Positions 17,946 to 26,694 of a stretch of DNA of 64,000 nt are shown piece after piece. The notes below the pieces were generated by a model, which saw only the letters and a program-made list of their open reading frames with translations, had not been told where the DNA came from and did not search any database. Within the stretch, counting starts at the first letter, position 1. Every line of letters begins with the position of its first letter. This stretch comes from Bacteroidales bacterium. GTDB lineage: Bacteria; Bacteroidota; Bacteroidia; Bacteroidales; UBA932. A program made the position numbers and the translations under genes. The stretch covers positions 1-64,000 of the forward strand of contig JAFYEZ010000040.1 of assembly GCA_017544005.1 (NCBI GenBank), read 5' to 3'.

Positions 17946-18685
17946 CCGTTCCGCGTAGAAGTTTTGTAAGACTGCTCGTAGGGCGTCTGATCCCAATCAG
18001 GCTCTGCGAGCGGTTTTTTTGTGCCCGGGCGGAAGGCCAGGTAGGTGATGGGAATGCCCTTGGCCAGGAAGCTCTGCTCATAGAAGGTCTTGATGGAGAG
18101 CACCTCGTCCGCCAGGCCGTGGCCGTAGATATCCTCGTCGTGCACGAGAACGGGCAGGCCGTTGACCGCGGCCACCTGCAGGGTGTAGTTGTGCAGCAGC
18201 CGGCTGTCGGTTTTCAGGTGGACGATTCCCCCGGGCGCGAGGATCTGGTTGTAGCGCGCCAGGAATCCCGGGGCGGTGAGCCGCTTGCGGGCCTTCTTCT
18301 CCTGCGGGTCGGCGAAGGTAATCCAGATTTCAGCAACCTCTCCCGGGGCGAACAGCGATGTGATAAACTCGATCCGGGTGCGGATGAAGGCCACGTTGGG
18401 CAGGGGCTTTTCCGTGGCATATTTAGCCCCTTTCCAGAGGCGTGCGCCCTTGATGTCGATGCCGATGAAGTTGCGCTCCGGGAAGCGTTCTGCCAGGGCC
18501 ACCGTATATTCTCCCTTGCCGCAGCCGAGCTCCAGCACGATGGGGTTGTCATTGTGGAACATCCGTTCGCCCCAGTGGCCCTTGATGGGATGGTCGGTGC
18601 CGAGCACCTCGGCGGTGCGGGGCTGCAGCAGGCAGGAGAAGGTTTCGTTCTCGGCGAACCGCTTGAGTTTGTCCTTGGATCCCAT
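17942..18685 (-). CDS. trmB: tRNA (guanine-N7)-methyltransferase
   Basis: 247 residues of the TrmB family, which methylates G46 in the variable loop of tRNA using S-adenosylmethionine. Visible blocks are the SAM-binding VLELGCGKGEYTVALAE near 51-67, NFIGIDIKGARLW, and WITFADPQEKKARKRLTAPGFL near 120-140 (the family usually has F-P-D-P-W-P-K-x-R-H; here F-A-D-P-Q-E-K-K-A-R-K). Last gene of the five-gene operon that begins with the TPR protein. Confidence 0.92.
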   Translation of the reverse strand: MGSKDKLKRFAENETFSCLLQPRTAEVLGTDHPIKGHWGERMFHNDNPIVLELGCGKGEYTVALAERFPERNFIGIDIKGARLWKGAKYATEKPLPNVAFIRTRIEFITSLFAPGEVAEIWITFADPQEKKARKRLTAPGFLARYNQILAPGGIVHLKTDSRLLHNYTLQVAAVNGLPVLVHDEDIYGHGLADEVLSIKTFYEQSFLAKGIPITYLAFRPGTKKPLAEPDWDQTPYEQSYKTSTRNG

Positions 18686-18687
18686 CG

Positions 18688-19890
18688 CTACTGCGCGCCT
18701 CCCTGACCGCCGCCGCTACTGCCGTTGCCGCCCTTGCCGCCCTTGCGGCCGTGGTGATGCCGTCCGCCGCGGTGGTTGCCGCCCTTGCGGCGCTTCTTCT
18801 CATCGAAGCGCGAGATGCTGTCGTCGCCCACGGCGCTCACGAATTCCGGCGTCTCCGGCTTGTCGTCTTCCATCAGGGAGGCGGGTTTGCGGCCGGTGCG
18901 GTTGAGTTCCTGAATTTCCCGGACCTGCGGGGCGGTCAGCGGCCAGATTTTGGCCAGGTTGTCCTTGTCGTAGGAGAACCACATCAGGCCGCGCAGCGTG
19001 TCGGTCTTGACCAGCCAGGCGGGTCCGTCTTCAAACTCGAGCGGTTCGCGCACCTGCGGGATATTCTTGCGGGCGTCCAGATAGACCGAGGCCTCATAGT
19101 TGATGCAGCATTTGAGCTTGCTGCACTGTCCGGCCAGCTTCTGCGGGTTAAGCGAGAGATCCTGTGCGCGGGCTGCCTGGGTGGTGATGGACTGGAATTC
19201 AGCCATATGGCCGGAGCAGCACAGCGGCCGTCCGCAGACGCCCAGTCCGCCGATCAAGCCGGCCTCCTGGCGCGCGCCGATCTGCTTCATTTCCACTTTG
19301 ATGCCGAATTCCGCAGCGAAATCCTTGATCAGCTGGCGGAAGTCCACGCGGGCATCGGCGATATAGTAGAAGATGGCCTTGGTGCCGTCGCCCTGGAATT
19401 CCACGTCGCCGATTTTCATGTTGAGGCCCAGCCGCGCGGCGAGCTGCCGGGAGCGGATCATCACCGCCTGTTCGCGGGCGATCGCCTCCTGCCAGCGCTC
19501 GATATCGAGGATCTTGGCGCGGCGGTAGATCTTGCGGAATTCGTAGGTTCGGGGGTCGATATTGTGGCGGCGCAGCTGGTGCACGACGAGCGGACCTTCC
19601 AGCGTCACAATGCCCACATCATGGCCGTTCTGGGCCTCCACGACGACGATATCGCCGGTTTTGATCACCTGGCCGGATTCGTTGCGGAAAACCAGTTTGC
19701 GGGTGTTTTTGAAGCGGACTTCGTAGAGGTTGCGGAATTCGTCCTGCGGGATGCCCTCCAGCCAGTTGAAATTAGCCAGTTTGCAGCAGCGGGTGTTATA
19801 GTTGATTTCGAGCGCACCGTCGGACTTGCGGTCAACATCGCAGCCGCGCGCGCAGTCGAAGCTCTTGGAGCCGGGTTCTTTGAGGATCAT
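18688..19890 (-). CDS. ricT: PSP1-domain protein RicT-like
   Basis: 400 residues. The core (about 40-280) is a PSP1/YaaT domain ending in the Cys-rich stretch GGLGVCGRPLCCSGHM and CSKLKCCINYE, which in the Bacillus RicAFT (Ymc) complex takes part in binding iron-sulfur clusters. The tail is a basic, Gly-His-Lys-rich region (GGNHRGGRHHHGRKGG-like), likely disordered and perhaps nucleic acid-binding. In Bacillus the complex helps control mRNA maturation; in Bacteroidota the role is not established, but the gene is regularly next to holB. Two-base gaps on both sides show tight coupling to holB and trmB. Confidence 0.88.
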   Translation of the reverse strand: MILKEPGSKSFDCARGCDVDRKSDGALEINYNTRCCKLANFNWLEGIPQDEFRNLYEVRFKNTRKLVFRNESGQVIKTGDIVVVEAQNGHDVGIVTLEGPLVVHQLRRHNIDPRTYEFRKIYRRAKILDIERWQEAIAREQAVMIRSRQLAARLGLNMKIGDVEFQGDGTKAIFYYIADARVDFRQLIKDFAAEFGIKVEMKQIGARQEAGLIGGLGVCGRPLCCSGHMAEFQSITTQAARAQDLSLNPQKLAGQCSKLKCCINYEASVYLDARKNIPQVREPLEFEDGPAWLVKTDTLRGLMWFSYDKDNLAKIWPLTAPQVREIQELNRTGRKPASLMEDDKPETPEFVSAVGDDSISRFDEKKRRKGGNHRGGRHHHGRKGGKGGNGSSGGGQGGAQ

Positions 19891-19892
19891 AA

Positions 19893-20987
19893 TCAGGCGG
19901 AAAGGAGAAAAATGTTGCTCAGGTTGCAGAAGGTCAGCTTCGCGTTGACGTTGCTGTCGATAGACGACAGGGCGCTCTCGAGGGCCTTGAAGGCCTTTTC
20001 GTAGAACGCGGGGCTCAGGCGGCGGGCGAAGTCGCGGATGGGGTCGGCTTCGTCGCCTTCCAGGTCGGCGAGCGCCTCGAGCGAGGAGGCAACCAGGTAG
20101 ATTTTTCGGATATATTGTTCAGCGTAGAGACACCAGTCACGCTGTCGTTCACGTCCCATTTCGGAGAGGGATTCCCACAGGGGAAAGGTGTCGATGAGTT
20201 TCTTGTCGAGCGAGACCGCCAGCAGCCGCTGGAGGATCTCGGCGAATTCGGGGTTGGGGGCGGCGGTGAGGCCGGCGGCGCGTCGTTCTTCGCGGCTCAG
20301 CGGTTTGAGCTGGATCCGTTGGCAGCGCGAGCGGATGGTCTGCAGGATGCGTTCCGGGTTGTGCGAGACCAGCAGGAACAGGGTCCCGGCCGGCGGCTCC
20401 TCAATCAGTTTGAGCAGCTTGTTGGCGGCATCGAGGTTCATCTTCTCGGGGAGGTAGATGATCATCGTCTTGTATTCGCCCTCGAAGGCCCGGAGCGAGA
20501 GTTTTTCGAGGATACGCTTGGCTTCGTTGACGGTAATGACGCCGCTTTTGTTCTCGATGCCGATAGCGTCGTAGAGTTCCTGTTCGGAGAAGTAGGGCTT
20601 GCGGAGCACCAGCTCCCGCCAGGCAGGGAGGAAGTAGTCGGAAATCGGTGCCTTCTTCTCAGAATCCGAGAGCCCCTTGCCGGCGCTCACCGGAAAGACA
20701 AAGTGGAGGTCCGGATGGATCAGCTTGCCGTATTTGTGGCAGGAATCACAGGTGCCGCAGGAATCTTCGGCGGGGGTAGCGGGCTCGGCATCGCCGAACA
20801 TCGACGGCGTCGCCGGGGCTGTGTTCCGCTCACAGTTGACGTACTGGGCCAGGGCCAGGGCAAAGGCCATTGCGCCCCAGCAGCCCTCCTCGGTGAAGAG
20901 CACGGCGTGCGGCAGCCGGCCTTCCCGCACCATTTGCGGCAGAAGACGCTTCAGTTCGTCGTTTCCTATGATCTCCTCGAACAGCAT
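19893..20987 (-). CDS. holB: DNA polymerase III subunit delta prime
   Basis: 364 residues. The AAA+ clamp-loader fold begins MLFEEIIGNDELKRLLPQMV. The P-loop position reads FTEEGCWGAMAF and lacks the Lys, as expected for delta prime, which does not hydrolyse ATP. A zinc-binding module with four Cys (C-x about 24-C-x2-C-x2-C; DSCGTCDSC near 72-80) and an inserted Thr/Pro-rich stretch follow. LLKLIEEPPAGTLFLLVSHNPERIL marks the sensor region. It stabilises the clamp loader for beta-clamp loading. The C-terminal third is divergent. Confidence 0.88.
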   Translation of the reverse strand: MLFEEIIGNDELKRLLPQMVREGRLPHAVLFTEEGCWGAMAFALALAQYVNCERNTAPATPSMFGDAEPATPAEDSCGTCDSCHKYGKLIHPDLHFVFPVSAGKGLSDSEKKAPISDYFLPAWRELVLRKPYFSEQELYDAIGIENKSGVITVNEAKRILEKLSLRAFEGEYKTMIIYLPEKMNLDAANKLLKLIEEPPAGTLFLLVSHNPERILQTIRSRCQRIQLKPLSREERRAAGLTAAPNPEFAEILQRLLAVSLDKKLIDTFPLWESLSEMGRERQRDWCLYAEQYIRKIYLVASSLEALADLEGDEADPIRDFARRLSPAFYEKAFKALESALSSIDSNVNAKLTFCNLSNIFLLSA

Positions 20988-20990
20988 AGC

Positions 20991-22901
20991 CTACAAAATT
21001 ACAACCATTTCGCAATTCTTGCAATCGAATTCCAATTTTAATCGGGTCCCGTTGTTCTCGAGCCAGAGAGGCTCCCGGGGTGCCTTGGCCGGATGCTGTT
21101 TCGGGCAGAGGCCCAGCTCGTGCTTGATGCAATAGCGCGTGCGCATCACCTCGGCGCCCCGCGGGGCCTCCAGCTCGTAGGCCGGCGCCACGCTTTCTGC
21201 GCCCAGCTCCTCGAGGACTTCCTTCGCCAGGTGATTCGCGCAGTTCGCCCGATAGTCGAGCGCCCCCAGGGGGGCCACGCCGCCGCAGGTCTTGCCCCGG
21301 GTGCTTTCGTTAGTGCCGTCCCCTGCATCGCCCTTGGCGGCTATTCCGCTGGTAGTCAGCTGATTGTTAGAAGTCGCCCCTCCGTTTTCGAGGGGGGCGC
21401 TGTTGTGTAATTCTCTATCGTTCAGCTTGTTGTCTGCCAAGGCTGCGCTCATTTGGCGGCGGATGCCGTTGAGGAAGGCAGCCGGGTAGAAATAGACGGC
21501 GTCGCCCTCGACCTTGCCCTGCGTGAACCGGTAGGGCTCGGTGGTCTTGGAAAGCTGGCTCCGGAGTGTCTCCAGGGCGGTTTCCGGGTTGCGGGCCACA
21601 TCGGCCGTCTCGGCGAAAGAAACCTCTGCGGTCTGCCCGCCGGGCTCGGCCACGCGGGCGGTGAAGGTGGTCCGGCCGCCGGCGGTCCGGTAGTCGATCA
21701 CGGCGTCGATCAACCGGTGCGGCATATTCCGCTCCAGCTCCCGCTCCAGCGCGCTGTCCAGGTTGCGATAGACTTTTTGGCCGCGATAGAGGCCCGCGGT
21801 GCTCTTGAGCCGTACCCGCCGTCCGCTGACCGATTCTACCCGCATTCCCGTTAACTCCCCTTCGCGGGGGATGAACGCCAGTCCGTCGCCGGCCGTGAGC
21901 GTCCGCGACGTGTTGATTTCTATGGTGTTACCCTCGATAGCGGTGATTGTTCCAAGGTAGGCGCCCAGCGACTTGGCCGCATCCACCGAATTCCACGCAC
22001 CACGCCGGCCGTCCAGCCAGGCCTGGGTGTAGCCCCGGTTGAAGGTGGCGTCGATATCGGGCGTAAAGCCTCCCACCGGCGTCCCGGCGGAAGCCCGGGC
22101 GTGCTCGGGGTGCGCAGCCAGGTAGGCATCGAGCTGCGCGCGGTAGTGCCGCACCACATTTTTGACGTACGACGCGTTCTTCAGGCGCCCCTCAATTTTG
22201 AACGACGAAATGCCTGCGGCGATCAGATCGCCCAGCCGCTCGTCCAGTCGGAAATCCCTGAGCGAGAGCAGGCTGCGGTCGCGAAGCAGCACGCGTCCCT
22301 CGCCGTCGAGCCGGTTGTAGCGCGAGCGGCAGGCCTGGACACAGGCACCGCGGTTGGCACTCCGCCCCGCAAGGGCCTGGCTCAGGTAGCAGTGGCCGCT
22401 GTAGCTCACGCAGAGGGCTCCGTGCACAAAGAATTCCAGGTCGCACTGCACGGCGGCGCGGATGGCGCGAATCTGGTCGAGCGACAGCTGCCGCTCAAGA
22501 ATCAACCGCTTGAACCCCAGCGCCTCCAGCCGCATGGCATCTTCCGGCGTGCGGATGGCCGTCTGGGTGGAGGCAAAGAGCGGGACGGCGGGAAGATCCA
22601 TTTTCAGGATTCCGAAATCCTGGATGATGAACGCATCGACCCCCGCCTCGGCCAGGGCCACCATCTGCCCGCGGGCGGCTTCCAGCTCGTCGTCGAACAG
22701 AATCGTGTTGACAACGGCATAGACCTTGGCGCCAAAGCGGTGGGCATAGCGTGCCAATTCGCCGACCTCCGCCACCGGATTGCCGGCTGCCTGCCGGGCT
22801 CCGAAGTGCGGGCCTGCGATATAGACGGCATCGGCACCGCAGTCAATCGCCGCGATGCCGATGTCTCTAGTGCCGGCGGGAGCCAGAAGCTCTAGTTGCA
22901 T
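20991..22901 (-). CDS. U32-family peptidase-like protein with an inserted segment
   Basis: 636 residues from ATG at 22901 (MQLELLAPAGTRDIGIAAID), the normal start of U32 proteins. The TIM-like barrel carries the family signature ELEFFVHGALCVSYSGHCYLS with clustered Cys near 165-200, then a DUF3656-like middle (about 300-470). The C-terminus has LDYRANCANHLA and RYCIKHELGLCPKQ. Bacterial U32 members RlhA and TrhO/TrhP-type enzymes hydroxylate RNA with an Fe-S cluster, so an RNA-modification role is more likely than collagenase activity. About 55 residues before LDYRAN look like a low-complexity insertion. An in-frame ATG 75 bases upstream lies inside the TPR gene and was not used. Confidence 0.85.
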   Translation of the reverse strand: MQLELLAPAGTRDIGIAAIDCGADAVYIAGPHFGARQAAGNPVAEVGELARYAHRFGAKVYAVVNTILFDDELEAARGQMVALAEAGVDAFIIQDFGILKMDLPAVPLFASTQTAIRTPEDAMRLEALGFKRLILERQLSLDQIRAIRAAVQCDLEFFVHGALCVSYSGHCYLSQALAGRSANRGACVQACRSRYNRLDGEGRVLLRDRSLLSLRDFRLDERLGDLIAAGISSFKIEGRLKNASYVKNVVRHYRAQLDAYLAAHPEHARASAGTPVGGFTPDIDATFNRGYTQAWLDGRRGAWNSVDAAKSLGAYLGTITAIEGNTIEINTSRTLTAGDGLAFIPREGELTGMRVESVSGRRVRLKSTAGLYRGQKVYRNLDSALERELERNMPHRLIDAVIDYRTAGGRTTFTARVAEPGGQTAEVSFAETADVARNPETALETLRSQLSKTTEPYRFTQGKVEGDAVYFYPAAFLNGIRRQMSAALADNKLNDRELHNSAPLENGGATSNNQLTTSGIAAKGDAGDGTNESTRGKTCGGVAPLGALDYRANCANHLAKEVLEELGAESVAPAYELEAPRGAEVMRTRYCIKHELGLCPKQHPAKAPREPLWLENNGTRLKLEFDCKNCEMVVIL

Positions 22902-23839
22902 TTCAGCTGTGTGAGCTGATAGCGGGCAGCTTCGCCCCACTTCGGGTCGTCCTGAATAGTCTTGAAGTAACCGCAAGCCTTGTCTTTGTCGCCCAGTGCC
23001 TGCAGGGCGGTGCCGAGCTGATAGGTGATCTGGACCTTGTCGGCTGCGTTGGGCTTCAGGGCGAGGTATGCCTCGTAAGCCTCAGCGGCTACCTTGTTCT
23101 GCTTGAGCGACATAGCTGCATGGCCCGCGATCTTTTCCGCGTTGGCGTTGTCCAGGTTCTCGATGGACTTCTGGGCGAACTCGAGCGCTTCCTTCATCTG
23201 TTTGGTCTTGTAGTGGCCGTTGGCCTTCTTCAGGTAAGCGTTGGAAAGCTGTTTCTTGACAGCGTCCTGGCTGCCTTCCGGGGTGTTGGCGAGGGCCTTG
23301 TCGAATGCGTCGATCGCACCGTCGAGGTCACCCTTTCCATTATAAGCCATACCCATGCGCAGGTATGCGTTGCCGTTGGCCGGGTCGATATCGAGGACAT
23401 CCTTGTAGGCGGAGATAGCGCCCGTGAAGTCCTTGGCATTCAGCAGAGAATTTGCCTTCTGGGTGAGGACCTGCGGGATCAGGCCATTGGCCTCATCGGC
23501 CGTCTCCTGCTGTTCGTATTCAGCGGCGACGGTTGCGGTCTCTTTGAGTTTGGCGACAGCCTCGTCGTGTTTGTTTTCAGCGATGCTGGCCTTTGCCTGA
23601 TTGAGCAGGATCTTGGGGATCACGCCTTTGCAGGTGTTCACAAGTTCAAAGCCCTCTTCGCCGCAGATGGAAGCCTGCTCGAGTGCCTGGCGGAAACCGG
23701 TCAGAGCGGATTCAAGATCACCGGTGGTAAGGGATTCATTGGCCTGCTTTGCGAGTTCGGTCGCCTGCGCCATGTCCTGTGCAGCAGCCATTCCGGCCGT
23801 GCAGAGCGCAATCAAAAGTGCTGCAAAAATCTTTTTCAT
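22892..23839 (-). CDS. Secreted tetratricopeptide-repeat protein
   Basis: 315 residues with a signal peptide (MKKIFAALLIALCTAGMAAAQ). Alpha-helical TPR units follow, clearest at AISAYKDVLDIDPANGNAYLRMGMAYNGKGDLDGAIDAFDKAL (given here only as its first and last blocks AISAYKDVL and AIDAFDKAL) and at AAEAYEAYLALKPNAADKV. TPR proteins serve as interaction scaffolds; a periplasmic or outer-membrane partner is unknown. The start at 23839 is preceded by a TAACG leader. It is the first gene of the operon with U32, holB, ricT and trmB and overlaps the U32 start by ten bases. Codon bias suggests good expression. Confidence 0.82.
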   Translation of the reverse strand: MKKIFAALLIALCTAGMAAAQDMAQATELAKQANESLTTGDLESALTGFRQALEQASICGEEGFELVNTCKGVIPKILLNQAKASIAENKHDEAVAKLKETATVAAEYEQQETADEANGLIPQVLTQKANSLLNAKDFTGAISAYKDVLDIDPANGNAYLRMGMAYNGKGDLDGAIDAFDKALANTPEGSQDAVKKQLSNAYLKKANGHYKTKQMKEALEFAQKSIENLDNANAEKIAGHAAMSLKQNKVAAEAYEAYLALKPNAADKVQITYQLGTALQALGDKDKACGYFKTIQDDPKWGEAARYQLTQLKCN

Positions 23840-23879
23840 CGTTATCAGTTGTTTAATGATTTTTCGGTTTTTCAACCTC

Positions 23880-23907
23880 CAAAATTAGTCACTAATGTTT
23901 AATTTTG
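23880..23907. promoter_or_regulatory. Divergent promoter pair (TPR operon and DUF3109 gene)
   Basis: TAATTTTG occurs on the minus strand at 23880-23887 (for the TPR operon) and on the plus strand at 23900-23907 (for the DUF3109 gene). The two elements are only 12 bases apart and form a symmetrical block, so the two polymerases must compete. Confidence 0.65.
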
Positions 23908-23924
23908 CAAAAGATATGCCGTTT

Positions 23925-24551
23925 ATGGAATCTTCTATCCTTCAAATCGGGGACATTCTGGTATCGACGGAGATCGTCACGGAGTTTTTCTGCTGTGATT
24001 ACGATCTTTGCCGCGGGGCCTGCTGCATTGTGGGCGACAGCGGCGCGCCCCTCCAGGAAGCCGAATGCGAGGAGCTCGAACGGGCCTTTCCGGCCTACGC
24101 TCCGCTGCTCACCGACGCCGCCCGCGCCCGCCTCTTCGAAGTCGGCTATTTTGAAGTGGACCGCGACGGCGACCTGGTCACCCCCCTCCTGGGCCACTCC
24201 GAGGAGTGCGTCTATACGCGCTTCGAGAAGGTGTCTGGGTCCGGCTCCGCATCGGTCGTCCCGGCGGGGCTCGCGTGCTTCTGCGCGATCGAGCGGGCGC
24301 ATATTGCGGGCCAGTGCCGGTTCGTCAAACCGATCTCCTGCCGCCTCTATCCCATCCGGGCTTCTCGCCTTTCCAACGGGCTGATCGCCTTGAACTTGCA
24401 TCGCTGGGATATTTGCCGCTGCGCCTTCGAAAAAGGCCGCCGCGAGGGCGTCCGCGTCTATGAATTCCTCCGCGGCCCCCTCACCGATGCCTATGGCGCC
24501 GACTTCTACGACGCCCTTTCCGCCGCCGCCACCCACCTCCTCCGCGGCTAG
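23925..24551 (+). CDS. DUF3109-family cysteine-rich protein
   Basis: 208 residues from ATG at 23925 (MESSILQIGDILVSTEIV). DUF3109 proteins carry a conserved set of Cys residues: DYDLCRGACCIVGDSGAPL near 26-44, EECVYTRF, LACFCAIERAH, and FVKPISCRLYPIR near 135-147. The pattern suggests a bound metal or Fe-S cluster related to the YkgJ-type CxxxCC proteins; no reaction is known. An in-frame ATG at 23895 lies upstream of and inside the -7 element, so it cannot be the start; 23916 is a possible alternative. Confidence 0.88.
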   Translation: MESSILQIGDILVSTEIVTEFFCCDYDLCRGACCIVGDSGAPLQEAECEELERAFPAYAPLLTDAARARLFEVGYFEVDRDGDLVTPLLGHSEECVYTRFEKVSGSGSASVVPAGLACFCAIERAHIAGQCRFVKPISCRLYPIRASRLSNGLIALNLHRWDICRCAFEKGRREGVRVYEFLRGPLTDAYGADFYDALSAAATHLLRG

Positions 24552-24565
24552 CCTCTCTCTCCTAT

Positions 24566-24940
24566 TCAGTCGTTTTCTGCCGCGCGGACCCGGCCGCGTC
24601 GAAGGGCGATGACACCCTTCCCGGCAAGCTCCAGCGCAACCGCCACCGCGACCAGAATCACGATGGCAAGCCCCCAGTTCACTGGGGCGCTGCCCTCCGT
24701 CGCGCCACCATCTGGATTCGACCGCTTCGCCGCATCATTTTCCAGCAGGGAACCATTGGCGAGATTGCCTGTCCCGCCGACGGTCGCCACTTCGCCATCC
24801 AGGTTCACGCCGGTGCCGAGTCGCGCGTCCATCTCGTCAATCATCTTCTGACAATCCTGCGCCAGCAGGTTCCCGGAACCCCCGATGGAGGCGGCCACCC
24901 CCAGCAGGCCAGCCAAAAAGAGAATGCAGATTTGTTTCAT
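24566..24940 (-). CDS. Small membrane protein of unknown function
   Basis: 124 residues. A hydrophobic signal (ICILFLAGLLGVAASIGG) is followed by a Gly/Asn-rich extracytoplasmic stretch (about 28-85) with a Cys near 30, a transmembrane helix WGLAIVILVAVAVALELAG near 89-107 and a short Arg-rich tail (RRGRVRA). No family recognised. It is transcribed divergently from the alcohol dehydrogenase from a TATCTTTG element at 24948-24955 on the minus strand. Confidence 0.6.
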   Translation of the reverse strand: MKQICILFLAGLLGVAASIGGSGNLLAQDCQKMIDEMDARLGTGVNLDGEVATVGGTGNLANGSLLENDAAKRSNPDGGATEGSAPVNWGLAIVILVAVAVALELAGKGVIALRRGRVRAAEND

Positions 24941-24947
24941 GGTCAGA

Positions 24948-24976
24948 CAAAGATACGAATAGAAATGCTATCTTTG
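24948..24976. promoter_or_regulatory. Divergent promoter pair (small membrane protein and alcohol dehydrogenase)
   Basis: TATCTTTG is present on the minus strand at 24948-24955 and on the plus strand at 24969-24976, 13 bases apart. The plus-strand copy rules out an in-frame ATG at 24932 for the dehydrogenase. Confidence 0.7.
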
Positions 24977-24994
24977 TATCAAACGAATACCTCT

Positions 24995-26158
24995 ATGCAG
25001 AACTTTGACTACCAGACTCCGACGCGCCTCATTTTCGGGCGCGGCGCAATCGCCAAGCTGCCCAAAGTCATGGCGCAGTTCGGCCCCAGGGTCCTCCTGA
25101 CCTACGGCGGCGGCAGCATCAAAAAGATCGGCCTCTACCAAAAAGTGCTGGAACTCCTGAAAGACAAGCAGATCGTGGAGCTGCCCGGCATCCAGCCCAA
25201 CCCGAAGTACGACCCCAGCGTACTGGAAGGCGTGCGCCTCTGCAAGGAGCACCGGATCGACGTGATTCTCTCGGTGGGCGGCGGCAGCGTGCTGGACTGC
25301 TCCAAGGCCATCGCGGCGGGCGCCTGCTACGACGGCGATCCGTGGGACCTGATCTCCTACAAGGTCAAGGCGCAGGCGGCACTGCCCATCGTGGACATCC
25401 TCACCCTGGCGGCCACCGGCAGCGAATATGACGCGGGCGGCGTGATCTCGCGCACCGAGACCAACGATAAAATCGGCTACCAGGACCGCCTGCTCTACCC
25501 GGCCGTCTCGTTCCTTGATCCGGAATACACCTTCACCGTGTCCAAGGGCCAGACCGCGGCCGGCATCGCGGATGCCATGAACCACGTGATGGAGCAGTAT
25601 TTCGCGGAAGACACCACCCTGCTGAACGACGGATTCTGCGAATCGATGCTCCGCAGCCTGATGGTCAACGGCCGCAAGTGCCTCGAGAATCCGACCGACT
25701 ACACCGCGCGCGCCGAGATGATGCTCGCCTGCACCTATGGCTGCAACGGCATCCTCTCGCTGGGCAACAGCGAATCCGGCTGGCCCTGCCACGGCATCGA
25801 GCATGCGCTGAGCGCCTACTACGACATCACGCACGGCTGGGGCCTGGCTATCATCACCCCGCGCTGGATGCGCAAGATCCTGAACGACCGCACCTTACCG
25901 CGCTTCGTGAAGTATGGCGTCAATGTCTTCGGAATCGATCCGACCCTACCTGCCCGCGAGATCGCGGAGCGCGCCATCACCGCCACCTACGACTTCTTTG
26001 CGGGCATCGGCATCCCGATGCACCTGCGCGAGCTGGGTATCGACGAGCGCCGCATCGGCGAGATGGCCCACCACATCGCCGTCAACGAAGGCCTCGACCG
26101 CGCCTATGCGCCCCTCACCGAGTCCGACATCGCCAACATCATCCGCGAGAGTTTGTAA
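24995..26158 (+). CDS. Iron-containing alcohol dehydrogenase (YqhD/BdhA type)
   Basis: 387 residues starting MQNFDYQTPTRLIFGRGAI. Group III metal-dependent alcohol dehydrogenase: the N-terminal NAD(P)-binding part has LLTYGGGSIKKIGLY and VILSVGGGSVLDCSKAIAAG; the metal ligands lie in the Asp/His region GIADAMNHVMEQYF and in GWPCHGIEHALSAYYDITHGWGLAI. It closely resembles butanol dehydrogenase/YqhD, which reduce aldehydes with NADPH. The likely role is disposal of fermentation-derived or toxic aldehydes. Followed by a terminator. Confidence 0.93.
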   Translation: MQNFDYQTPTRLIFGRGAIAKLPKVMAQFGPRVLLTYGGGSIKKIGLYQKVLELLKDKQIVELPGIQPNPKYDPSVLEGVRLCKEHRIDVILSVGGGSVLDCSKAIAAGACYDGDPWDLISYKVKAQAALPIVDILTLAATGSEYDAGGVISRTETNDKIGYQDRLLYPAVSFLDPEYTFTVSKGQTAAGIADAMNHVMEQYFAEDTTLLNDGFCESMLRSLMVNGRKCLENPTDYTARAEMMLACTYGCNGILSLGNSESGWPCHGIEHALSAYYDITHGWGLAIITPRWMRKILNDRTLPRFVKYGVNVFGIDPTLPAREIAERAITATYDFFAGIGIPMHLRELGIDERRIGEMAHHIAVNEGLDRAYAPLTESDIANIIRESL

Positions 26159-26185
26159 AAGCGCGCCCAATCTCGAACCATATTT

Positions 26186-26217
26186 AGCAGGAGGCCATGA
26201 GACTTCCTGCTTTTTTT
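26186..26217 (+). terminator. Rho-independent terminator after the alcohol dehydrogenase
   Basis: A 7-bp stem (AGCAGGA 26186-26192 with TCCTGCT 26205-26211) with a 12-base loop runs into seven T. Confidence 0.7.
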
Positions 26218-26361
26218 GTGTGGCTCAGTTCCCCGCCGCACGAACCGTAGGAAAAGAGAATTCTTTTTCGCAATTTTGTGGCTGCAAGAGAGTGGATTCA
26301 CGAACCAACCCAAACGAAAGCGGCCGCCGAGGCTGCTTCGCGGATGCGTACGAAACAGACG

Positions 26362-26691
26362 ATGACCGATATCGAAGAAATCACCCAAAAGCTGCGGGAA
26401 TTTACGCAGGAGCGCGACTGGGACCAGTTCCACAATGGGAAAGATTTGGCAATAGCGTTGTCGATTGAGGCGAATGAGTTGCTTGAGAGTTTCCTGTGGA
26501 AGGCGCCCGAAGAGGCAAAGCCGGAGAAAATCCGCGAAGAGCTGGCCGACGTGCTGAACTATGCCTTCCAGATGGCAGACAAATACAATCTCGACATCAA
26601 GGAGATTATGCTTGAAAAGCTTCGCAAGAATGCAGAAAAGTATCCGGTAGAAAAGGCGAGAGGAAACGCCAAAAAGTATTCAGAGTTGTAG
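26362..26691 (+). CDS. MazG-like nucleotide pyrophosphohydrolase
   Basis: 109 residues from ATG at 26362 (MTDIEEITQKLREFTQERDW). The short all-alpha NTP-PPase family (COG1694) is recognised by ERDWDQFHNGKDLAIALSIEANELLESF, where the E-x-x-E acids bind magnesium, and by REELADVLNYAFQMAD, with the second acidic pair (E and D). Such enzymes hydrolyse NTPs or dNTPs to monophosphate and pyrophosphate and are used in pool cleaning and in phage defence. The DUF2075 gene begins three bases after its stop. An upstream ATG at 26344 is possible. Confidence 0.9.
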   Translation: MTDIEEITQKLREFTQERDWDQFHNGKDLAIALSIEANELLESFLWKAPEEAKPEKIREELADVLNYAFQMADKYNLDIKEIMLEKLRKNAEKYPVEKARGNAKKYSEL

Positions 26692-26694
26692 CGG

